NCBI GenBank assembly: GCA_964019695.1
Contig: OZ026515.1
Location: 141,357,549 to 141,421,548 of the forward strand
Reading direction: 5' to 3'
Origin: Loripinus fragilis
Lineage: Eukaryota > Mollusca > Bivalvia > Lucinida > Lucinidae
Length of the DNA stretch: 64,000 nt
Every line of letters begins with the position of its first letter. Position 1 is the stretch's first letter. The notes below the pieces were generated by a model. It worked only from the letters and a program-made list of their open reading frames with translations. It ran no database searches and was not told the origin of the DNA. Below are positions 38,901 through 50,900 of this stretch, piece after piece. The translations under genes and the position numbers were made by a program.

Positions 38901-41900
38901 GCTGTGCCAAATATTATTTGTCCTTATCTATCTATAAAAAGAAAAAATGAAGATGAATAAAGATGGTTTATGCCTCTGTTTGGGATATTAGGAAACACCA
39001 AGTAGCGGATAAGGACAGAGCTTAGAGTTTCCATATAACCTCTCACCAGCGGTGGTTTTGGCAAACGTTTTACTCATTGGATTTCTACAGGGGAATAACG
39101 GTTTAGTCCTAAACTCTCAAGGATCATTAGTGTCAGCAGTTGGGTGTTTTATTACCTCTAACATTCCACTGCAGAGAACCTGATAGCCATCAACAAGATA
39201 ATCATCACACTTGGCATGCCAACCAAGTAAAGACTCAGATCAGACTGCACATCCACATAGTCAGACCAGAGGCTTCACTGTCCATGTCAGGAAGTATTGA
39301 GTATTAGATAAAACTGCTAGCGGCAAATTTTGTCGTCCACTGCACATGCAGTTTGGAGTCAGATCAGGACTGAAAGTACACTGGTCCTCATCTAGATCCA
39401 AACTGTTTGATACTTTTATTATAATATTATTTTTAAAATGCTTACTTTTGAAAAGAGTCATTGCTTAAAGCTAATTTGCTGCAGGTTAACAGGATGGAAA
39501 TTTGGGCTGATCATTGTAAAAAAAATATTCTGCATGACAGAGGTGTAGCTTGTTTCTCATGAAGGTGTATTACATTCAGCTGTTTTCACTGTAGTCATAC
39601 CACTACGGCAATTTGGGTCTCGTCACTTATTCCGGTGTTAAGGTAAATTTCTCATCATGTTCAATTTCTTCATTTAATTACAGATAAACGCCTCAAAATG
39701 CTTGGGTTCCGATTAATTTGTGTTAATCAAATTCACATTGTATCTTTTAGCTTTAAAATTATATGAAAACTTGAACGTTTGATGTCTAGACATGAAATAA
39801 CTAATTACGGTTTCGTCATCGTGGACAATTAATCAATGACGAAACCGTATAATTATGACTAAACCGTAATTGACATTTGTTTTAAATATAACTGTAAAAA
39901 TACATTCAAAATCTGTTTTTATCTCCGTTTTGGCAAAACAACACAGATGTTGTTAACTAGACGATGCAATCTCGAAGCAATCATTTTCGAAAGTTCTCTT
40001 TTTGTCAGCCTTTATTTGAAGGTAATTTTACTATAACACCGGAGTGGGTGACGAGACCCAAATGGCGGTAGTGGAATGACTACAGTGGTTTTGTAGCAGT
40101 AAAGTAATGAATCTGGCATGCCAGTGTGACCACAATGTTTAGATAACGATCCAGGTGCACTGTCTGAAATGAACCAATGAGAGCACCTTATAGTAAAAGA
40201 ACTATTGGCATAAGGCATAGCTATTCTTATCGGCTGTTGGAAACACGTATTTTCAAGAGAAGACAAATCCTTATTTTCCCTCAAAATTAACTCTTTCCTT
40301 GCTAGCAGCAACTTTTGTCGTCTGCTGATAACCTTTGCAAACAGTTCGGACACAGATCAATACTGACAGAATGTCGGTCCTGATCTGAATCCAAACAGTT
40401 TGTCAATCTAATAATATTCCTGAAAGCATTTTTTGAAAAAGTTTTGAAAAAAGTCAGCAGACGACGACAGACGTATGAATAATGAAAAAAGTCAACAAGC
40501 AATGCTTATTAGATACCCCCCGCACAGTAGGATTCAGTGAAAAAAACATGGCAAGTTATAGTTCAAACCAGCAGACCTTAGTTTTGAAAAGAAGATTTCA
40601 GGAGAATCTGTGCAAACAAAAATTATAAACTCCTCCATGCATATGTTCAATGTGTCTACATTGTATCGGCAAAGTATCAAATTGCTCCATCAAAAGCTGT
40701 GGTAAGAGTTGATCGGCCCATAAAGGCGCTATCCATGCACATACAAAAGCCATATAAGGAAATAATTGTCTAAGTTCTCATAGCTGTCATTTTGTAATTT
40801 TTTTTTTTTTTTTCAATCAGACTCCTTCATGCATATGTTCAATGTGTCTATATTGTAAAGGAAAAGAATCAAATTGCTCCATTAAAAGCTGTAGCAGGAG
40901 TTGATCGGCCCATGAAGGGACCATCTATGCATATAGAAAAGCCCTATTAGGGAAAAATTGTCTAAGTTCTCACTGCTGTCATTTTATAGAAAATTATTTT
41001 TTCTGAACCAAACTCCTTCATGCATATGTTCAATGTGTCTACATTGTATAGGCAAAGTATCAAATTGTTCCATCAAAAGCTGTAGTAGGAGTTGATCGGC
41101 CCATGAAGGCACCATCTATGCATATAGAAAAGCCCTATTAGGGAAAAATTTCTAAGTTCTCACAGCTGTCATTTTGTCAAAAATTATTTTTTCTGAACCA
41201 AACCCCTTCATGCATATGTTCAATGTGTCTACATTGTAAAGGAAAAGTATCAAATTGTTCCATCAAAAGCTGTGGTAGGAGTTGATTGGCCCGTGTATGG
41301 CCTATAATAGCATAAGCATAAAACCCTATATTAAAAGCCATTTAGAACTACAAAGGGAAATAACTCTAATAGAATTGGCCCCTAGCCCTTACTTTTTTTG
41401 TCTAAAATATTTGTCTTGCATATATGAACATGTCTGCAAGGTTTGATGAAAATCCAGTAATGACTCTTCAAGATATTAAAAAAAAAAACGTTACGGACCG
41501 ACGGACACACGGACGGACAACGTGAAAACAGTATACCCCCACAAACAAAGTTTGCCGGGGGTATAATTACCCAGCATGCAAAGAGTTAAGAAAAACTTTG
41601 CAAAATGTGTCACCTTTTGCAGTCCTGATTGAGTCTTAGAGATAAGGGATAATATGGGCCTCGATGTGAGAAAATCTGTCTTCGGGTTTGCGAACAACAA
41701 AGGTGCAGAGCAGCCTGCACAGTCTGATCAGCGCCTTTGTTATCTGCTTAAAGGGATAATTCAGACTTTTTTTCATATGCATTTATAATAGAGCTAACAG
41801 TATACTGGGAACCATATGACCATTTTTGTTAAACTGCTCCAATTAGCCCATAATTTAATTGCACTCACATGCCACAGGGGATCACCATTAATTTGTTTGT

Positions 41901-44900
41901 TTGATTTGATTCTTTACGTCCCATCAACAATCTTTCAGTTATATAGGGACAGGCCTTCCTGGGTTGAACCAGTACTAAGCTGGGATAAATGTGTCTTGCT
42001 CAAGGACCACAAGGCAGTGACGCCGGTGAGGCTCGAACCCAAGGCCCTTCGACTTCGAGTCAAGCACTCTACCACTGAGCCACTGCGCTCCCGGGATCAC
42101 CATTAATCACTTGAATACTCCAAGAAGTATTCCTCAGGCATCACTACAGAAGTGGCAGTTACCAGGTCAAATACGAGGGTTAGTCAAAAATAACTGAGCC
42201 CTACCTCATTATATCTTAGCCTCACATTATAGACAAGAAATGTGATTATCTTTTATAAGTATAACATGTCATAGACGTTTTGACCCAAAAAAATTACTCC
42301 GGTGAAGCTTCTGTTATGGTTGCTAGGCAACTAAAGATCGTCAGTCAGAGCGATGCGTTCATGATCTCCACCACGAGGAATATACAGTATGTCTTAAAAA
42401 AGTTTGTGAACTTGATAGTTTTTGAGAAAGACTTGGTTCGTAAATGTTTAGGTGAACACTGATTGCATGCGTTGTCTAGCAACAAAATAAGTCAAAATTT
42501 CACTAATTTTCAAATACACGAGGATTGTGTTGCCATGGAAACAGAATCATTAATTCCAAACAAGGAATTTAATATTTCTGAGGGTGTGTTTGTGTATGCA
42601 GTACTGCAAAAGCATAATTAGGCTGTTATTTTATGTTTTCTATTCAAATTGTGTTAATATGAATGTGGATGGGGTAAATTATAGGACTTCAGGCACATAA
42701 AAATTTGCTTAATTCTGAAATCAAACTACCACAGCATCTATAATTTGGGGTCAGTTGTTTTCTTTTCTGTGGCACTGAGTAGGTACATGTAATAGGTATC
42801 AAATGCCAGTGAATGCAGCATTACATTGGCATTATCGTTTCCATGGCAACGCTTAGATATTGATGTATTACAGCGTGAACGCACCTGTTCGACAGGTCAT
42901 GTTTGGTTGCCTAGCAACCAGTATATAAAGCTTACCAACAGATATAAATTAGGTCATTGAATAGATGACATATAACTGCGATGAAATATCATTTAAATAT
43001 GTGTCCATTTTACTTGAATTAAATGTTATAAGGTAGGGCTTAGTTATTTTTGACTGACCCTCGTAGGTTAATAACAGTCAGTGTATAGCGTAGGTCTGAT
43101 CTATTTATAAACTGTTTGGAAGGTTTATCAAAGAGTATCAAACAGTGTGGATCCAGATCAGGCCCGGTAAAATGTCAGACCATTCTCTTGATCAAAAAAT
43201 TTTGTAAAGCTTATTAGCAGACGACACAAACAGGTTATAAGTTAAATGGTATGAGCATCCAGCATCCCATCTGCATTTGAATATAGTCTGATCAGTATTT
43301 TCACAGAACAGAACAGTAACATAATGGGTAGGTAAGTATCCAAGCTTTGAGGACTGACTAGAATTGGCAGATGCATGAACAAACAGCCGAGACTCCAATC
43401 AGCCTGAATATTGACATTGTTTGCTCAGTCTTTGCTGTCTGCATGGACCAATGCCCAGGCTGATCTGAGTCTGTTTCACTTGCAAGCCATTTTGTTGGTT
43501 TGAATTTTCAAGAATTTGCTCAGATTTATGGAAATTATAATAGGAATGATAAAAATTATGACATTAAATAATGCTCTTTGCGAATACAGGATTATTTTGA
43601 ATGTTTTAATTGTCTGCCTATTTCTTTAAGAAATCACTTTTTCAAAAAACTTTTCAGGAATGCGATCAGAGCACCAAACAGTTTGGATCCTGATCAGGTC
43701 ACTTATTTTGTCGGACCTGGTCTGGGTCCAAAATGTTTGCAAAGCAGAATACATCATGAACAGAGCTAAATGTTACAATTTCAATTAATGCTATAAACTA
43801 TTACTTACTTAGGGGCTCTTAACCAGACTGCTTAATTATGCAGTGAAAAAATGTAACATGGGCAGTGTCTAAACCAATTCTCATTTCTATCACTTGAAGC
43901 CATCATTACTCAATGAAATAATTGAATGGAACCATAGCGAATTATAGGCCCCTCTTCTGGGAGCTGATTCCATTTAGTCACAGCTGAGGTAAACAGACGC
44001 CTGATCTCAAGCTGTTAAATGTACCAGACGAAAAAGATGGCTGCAGACAGTTATTGGTTTTCAGAGCAATAAACAGGGCTTTGATCACCTTAGCTAATGA
44101 AGAATCAGAGCAGTGAAAACAAATTAGTAATTACTGAGGAATTTATTTTTGATCAAAATAAACTTTCAAAAGATCTGAATAATCACTTTAATGGAAAGTA
44201 TCATATCTAGACTTGCTACAAGCCAAGTTTCAAGTTTCTAGCTAGTCTCTGTAGCTGAGCAGGCTGGTTTGAATCTAACTTCATCAGAAACCCCAAGACA
44301 GGTTTTCTCACTTTGCGACCCATATAATAATGAGATATTTACCTTCAAATGTGTATGGCAACTCTTTTTTGGCAGATTCCATCATTTTAGACTTCTGCAA
44401 AAGACAAACAAACGTTCTTCAAATCAATTTGTTTTCAGCTACCTTATCTAACTTCAATATGGTGACACCCTAAGCTTCTGCCTTACTTATCTGAACTCTT
44501 AACCCTTAAAGCGCCACCTATAATTTGCAGCAGACGACAATTTCAAATTTTGCCGCTTTTTCAAAAATAACAAATAAGGAATGATATTTTAATGAGAATC
44601 GTCTGCTGGCAGACAATTCTCATGAAATATCATACCTTATTTTTTTCGAAAATTTGGAAAGATGTCACAAAATTTGTCATCTGTTGCAGTCGTGATTGGC
44701 GCTTTAAGGGTTAAAATCTTTGCATATTGGGTATTCACATAAATTATATGAATAGACCTGCAATAAATCTGTCAGCTCATGAGATTGTAGTACTTATCAC
44801 ATACAGTAAAACCTGTCTTAAGCAGCCACTCAAAAAGAAGACCAAATTTGGTTTTTAAGACCGATTATCGCTTAATGCAGGTCAAAAGTATTGCAGAATG

Positions 44901-47900
44901 CTCCAAGGGGTGCATTCTGCGATACTTTCAACCTTTATTAAGCTAAAAAATTTCATTAAGATCTTTGTTTTCTCTATTTTATTTTTGAGTGGTCGTTTAA
45001 GACAGGTTTTACTGTATGTGCAAAAACCTCTTTAAAAGGACCATGCTGGCATTTCTAGCTGGGCTAGAGATATAACATTTGGGCCGAATCTTCAGACATA
45101 CTTTGTGTTGGAGAGCAGTGAAGGCTCTGACGACCCGGTGCGTTTGCGCAGACTCGGGCTGAGCAAATTGTAACTTGAAAATGCGATAAGCACCAAAATC
45201 ATGTGCTGGCTCAAATATGCCTGATTAAGACAATGTAAACATTGCATAGTGGTAATGAGACATGCATGGATAAAAAATATGACATTGATTTGTTACCCCA
45301 ACTGAATTGTCTTGTTAAAATGTGTTTTGCCAGTTAAGATACATGTATAGGCGTAAAAACCCAACTGCAGCGATATTCATGCAATAATCTCTTGTAACAT
45401 ACCTAGCAATAACTATTAATTCGTCCAATAAGTAACTTGGGTGTCTTGCGACTGGTCGGTTCATCCTTCATGTAAGAGATCACAAAAATTCAGAGTAGGA
45501 TAGGAGTATATATTTTATATCAAAAGAATGCATTATTTCCCCAAAATTTCTTCAAAAGGCTTTGGTCTGGCTAAGTAATTTAGACGATGAATTGCGGTGA
45601 ATTTCTGCAACACACTCTTAGTAATTTTGACGGTAGATTGTGGTGAATTTCATCAAGGGATTAGGTCTGAGAAAATTGGACGGTGAATTGCGGTGAATTT
45701 ATACAACACACTCTTAGTAATTGTGACGGTAAATTGCGGTGAATTTCTACACACACTGTTAGTAATTGTGACGATGAATTGCGGTGAATTTCTTAAACAC
45801 ACTCTTAGTAATTGTGACGGTGAATTGCGGTGAATTTCTACACATACTCTTAGTAATTGTGACGGTGAATTGCGGTGAATTTCTACACATACTCTTAGTA
45901 ATTGTGACGGTGAATTGCGGGGATTTCCTTAAACACACTCTTAGTAATTGTGACAGTAGATTGCGGTGAATTTAATCAAGGGATTAGGTCTGAGAAAATT
46001 GGACGGTGAATTACGGTGAATTTCTATAACACGCTCTTAGTAATTGTGACGGTGAATTGCGGTGAATTTCTTAAACACACTCTTAGTAATTGTGACGGTG
46101 AATTGCGGTGAATTTCTAAAACACACTCTTAGTAATTGTGATGGTGAATTTCTAAAACACACTCTTAGTAATTGTGACGGTGAATAATTCAACGGTAGAG
46201 TGCGGTGAATTTAATCAAGGGCTTAGGTCGGATTGGCTAATTGCAGCAGATTTTATCAAGTCATTAGGTCCAGATAAAGACAGTAGATTGTGATAGATTT
46301 CATCAAAGCTTTATATAGGCCACTTGGTCCCCTTCTGTGGCCTAATGGTGTAGCCATCTTTGAGCTGGCACACTGGAGGTGTGTTTTTTTTCAGCTTTAA
46401 TCCAATATTGACATAGCTGGTACTGTAGTGACAAACTGCTCAGGCTAAGACAGGTAACTTGAAAATGCACTTGTGATAATCCTACACTAGTGCGGAGCCA
46501 GAGGGGCCCAAAATGCCCCTGATAGATCAGGGCTGCAAACCCCTATGACAAAGCTATCTTGGTGGTGGCCCTTTGGTGCAGCCATCTTTGCAGTGGCACA
46601 ATGAAGGATTTTTTTTCAGTTTTAATCGGTCATTGACATAGCTGGTGTTGTAGTGGCAAACTGCTCAGGCTAAGACAGGTAACTTGAAAAAGTATTGATG
46701 TTAATCCTACTCTAGTGCGGAGCCAGAGGGGGCCCAAAATGCCCCTGATAGATCAGGGCTGCAAACCCCTATGACAAAGCTATCTTGGTGGTGGCCCTTT
46801 GGTGCAGCCATCTTTGCAGTGGCACAATGGAGAATTTTTTTTTGCTTTAATCCGTCAATGACAAAGCTGGTGTTGTAGTGGCAAACTGCTCAGGCTTAAG
46901 ACAGGTAACTTGAAAAAGTATTGATGTTAATCCAACACTAGTGCAGAGCCAGAGGGGGCCTAAAGGGCCCCTGATAGAGCAGGGCCGCAGGCCCCTGTGA
47001 CAAAGCTTTCTAGGCGATGGCCCTTTGGAGTAGCCATCTTTGCGGTGGCACAATGGAGGATATTTTTTTAGCTTTAATCCGTCATTGACAAAGCTGATGT
47101 TTTAGTGGCAAACTGCTCAGGCTAAGACAGGTAACTTGTAAAAGTACTGATGTTAATCCTACCCTGTGACAAAGCTATCTAGGCGGTGGCTACAAAGCTA
47201 TCTAGGCGGTGGCTATTTGTGCCATGGCACAATGGAGGATTTTTTTCAGTTTTAATCGGTCAATGACATAGCTGGTGTTGTAGTGGCAAACTGCTCAGGC
47301 TAAGACAGGTAACATGAAAAAGTATTGATGTTAATCCTACTCTAGTGGGGAGCCAGAGGGGGCCAAAAATGCCCCTGATAGATCAGGGCTGCAAACCCAT
47401 ATGACAAAGCTATCTTGGTGGTGGCCCTTTGGTGCAGCCATCTTTGCAGTGGCACAATGGAGGTTTTTTTTTTGCTTTAATCCGTCAATGACAAAGCTGG
47501 TGTTGCAGTGGCAAACTACTCAGGTTAAGACAGGTAACTTGAAAAAGTATTGATGTTAATCCTACATTAGTGCAGAGCCAGAGGGGCCAAAACGGCCCCT
47601 GATAGATCAGGGCATCGGGCCCCTGTGACAAAGCTTTCTAGGTGGTGGCCCTTTGGTGTAGCCATTTTGCAGTATCACAATGGAGGGATTTTTTTATCTT
47701 TAATCTGTCATTGACATAGCTGGTGTTGTAGTGGCAAACTGCTCAAGCTAAGAGAGCTAACTTGAAAAAGTACTGATGATAACCCTATACTAGTGCGGAG
47801 CCAGAGGGGGCCCAAAGGGCCCCTGATAGATCAGGGCCGCAGGCCCCTGTGACAAAGCTATCTAGGCAGTGGCTCTTTGGAGTAGCCATCTTTGCGGTGG

Positions 47901-50900
47901 CACAATGGAGGATTTTTTTTTAGCTTTAATCCGTCATTGACAAAGCTGGTGTTTTAGTGGCAAACTGCTCAGGCTAAGACAAGTAACTTGTTAAAGTACT
48001 GATGTTAATCTTACACTAGTGCAGAGCCAGAGGGGGCCCGAAGGACCCCTGATAGAACAGGGCAGCAGGCCCCTGTGACAAAGCTATCTAGGCAGTGGCT
48101 ACAAAGCTATCTAGGCGGTGGCTATTTGTGCCATGGCACAATGGAGGATTTTTTTTCAGTTTTAATCGGTCATTGACATAGCTGGTGTTGTAGTGGCAAA
48201 CTGCTCAGGCTAAGACAGGTAACTTGAAAAAGTATTGATGTTAATCCTACTCTAGTGCGGAGCCAGAGGGGGCCCAAAATGCCCCTGATAGATCAGGGCT
48301 GCAAACCCCTATGACAAAGCTATCTTGGTGGTGGCCCTTTGGTGCAGCCATCTTTGCAGTGGCACAATGGAGAATTTTTTTTGCTTTAATCCGTCAATGA
48401 CAAAGCTGGTGTTGTAGTGGCAATATGCTCAGGCTTAAGACAGATAACTTGAAAAAGAATTGATGTTAATCCAACATTAGTGCAGAGCCAGAGGGGGCCT
48501 AAAGGGCCCCTGATAGAGCAGGGCTGCAGGCCCCTGTGACAAAGCTTTCTAGGCGATGGCCCTTTGGAGTAGCCATCTTTGCGGTGGCACAATGGAGGAT
48601 TTTTTTTAGCTTTAATCCGTCATTGACAAAGCTGATGTTTTAGTGGCAAACTGCTCAGGCTAAGACAGGTAACTTGTAAAAGTACTGATGTTAATCCTAC
48701 ACTAGTGCGGAGCCAGAGGGGGCCCAAAGGGCCCCTGATAGAACAGAGCCGCAGGCCCCTGTGACAAAGCTATCTAGGCGTGGCTACAAAGCTATCTAGG
48801 CGTTGGCTATTTGTGCCGTGGCACAATGGAGGATTTTTTTTCAGTTTTAATCGGTCATTGACATAGCTGGTGTTGTAGTGGCAAACTGCTCAGGCTAAGA
48901 CAGGTAACTTGAAAAAGTATTGATGTTAATCCTACTCTAGTGCAGAGCCAGAGGGGGCCCAAAATGCCCCTGATAGATCAGGGCTGCAAACCCCTATGAC
49001 AAAGCTATCTTGGTGGTGGCCCTTTGGTGCAGCCATCTTTGCAGTGGCACAATGGAGGATTTTTTTTTGCTTTAGTCCATCAATGACAAAGCTGGTATTG
49101 TAGTGGCAAACTGCTCAGGCTTAAGACAGGTAAATTGAAAAAGAATTGATGTTAATTCTACACTAGTGCAGAGCCAGAGGGGGCCCGAAAGGGCCCCTGA
49201 TAGATCAGGGCATCAGGCCCCTGTGACAAAGCTATCTGGGTGGTGGCCCTTTGGTGTAGCCATTTTGCAGTGGCACAATGGAGGCTTTTTTTTTGCTTCA
49301 ATCTGTCAATGACAAAGCTGGTGTTGTAGTGGCAAACTGCTCAGGCTTAAGACAGGTAACTTGAAAAAGTATTGATGTTAATCCTACATTAGTGCAGAGC
49401 CAGAGGGGCCGAAAGGGCCCCTGATAGATCAGGGCATCAGGCCCCTGTGACAAAGCTATCTAGGTGGTGGCCCTTTGGTGTAGCCATTTTGCAGTAGCAC
49501 AATGGAGGGATTTTTTATCTTTAATCTGTCATTGACAGAGCTGGTGTTGTAGTGGCAAACTGCTCAAGCTAAGACAGCTAACTTGAAAAAGTACTGATGA
49601 TAACCCTATACTAGTGCGGAGCCAGAGGGGGCCCAAAGGGCCCCTGATAGATCAGATCCGCAGGCCCCTGTGACAAAGCTATCTAGGCGGTGGCTCTTTG
49701 GAGTAGCCATCTTTGCGGTGGCACAACGGAGGATTTTTTTTTAGCTTTAATCCGTCATTGACAAAGCTGGTGTTTTAGTGGCAAACTGCTCAGGCTAAGA
49801 CAGGTAACTTGTAAAAGTACTGATGTTAAGCCTACTCTAGTGCGGAGCCAGAGGGGGCCCAAAGGGCCCCTGATAGAACAGGGCCGCAGGCCCCTATGAC
49901 AAAGCTATCTAGGCGTGGCTACAAAGCTATCTAGGGGGTGGCTATTTGTGCCATGGCACAATGGAGGATTTTTTTTCAGTTTTAATCGGTCATTGACATA
50001 GCTGGTGTTGTAGTGGCAAACTGCTCAGGCTAAGACAGGTAACTTGAAAAAGTATTGATGTTAATCCTACTCTAGTGCAGAGCCAGAGGGGGCCCAAAAT
50101 GCCCCTGATAGATCAGGGCTGCAAACCCCTATGACAAAGCTATCTTGGTGGTGGCCCTTTGGTGCAGCCATCTTTGCAGTGGCACAATGGAGAATTTTTT
50201 TTTGCTTTAATCCGTCAATGACAAAGCTGGTGTTGTAGTGGCAAACTGCTCAGGCTTAAGACAGGTAACTTGAAAAAAGTATTGATGTTAATCCAACACT
50301 AGTGCAGAGCCAGAGGGGCCTAAAGGGCCCCTGATAGATCAGGGCATCAGGCCCCTGTGACAAAGCTTTCTAGGCGGTGGCCCTTTGGAGTAGCCATCTT
50401 TGCGGTGGCACAATGGAGGATATTTTTTAGCTTCTACTCTAGTGCGGAGTCAGAGGGGGCCCAAAATGCCCCTGATAGATCAGGGCTGCTAACCCCTATG
50501 ACAAAGCTATCCTACACTAGTGCAGAGCCAGAGGGGGCCTAAAGGGCCCCTGATAGAGCAGGGCCGCAGGCCCCTGTGACAAAGCTTTCTAGGCAGTGGC
50601 CCTTTGGAGTAGCCATCTTTGCGGTGGCACAATGGAGGATTTTTTTTTAGCTTCTACTCTAGTGCAGAGCCAGAGGGGGCCCAAAATGCCCCTGATAGAT
50701 CAGGGATGCAAACCCCTATGACAAAGCTATCTTGGTGGTGGCCCTTTGGTGCAGCCATCTTTGCAGTGGCACAATGGAGAATTTTTTGCTTTAATCCGTC
50801 AATGACAAAGCTGGTGTTGCAGTGGCAAACTGCTCAGGCTAAGACAGGTAACTTGAAAAAGTATTGATGTTAATCCTACTCTAGTGCGGAGCCAGAGGGG

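Noticed and set aside
40012..40353. 113-codon minus-strand frame
   Set aside because: It crosses the arm of the 500 bp MITE and the next MITE; its composition follows those repeats and it matches no family.
42280..42462. 60-codon frame inside the mariner-like element as a transposase remnant
   Set aside because: No helix-turn-helix or DDE/D motif, and the frame spans one of the X-box palindromes.
46847..47053. Minus-strand frame repeated at 48386-48592, read at first as a duplicated gene
   Set aside because: It is one unit of the ~225 bp satellite; the two frames are alike because of the 1.54 kb higher-order repeat.
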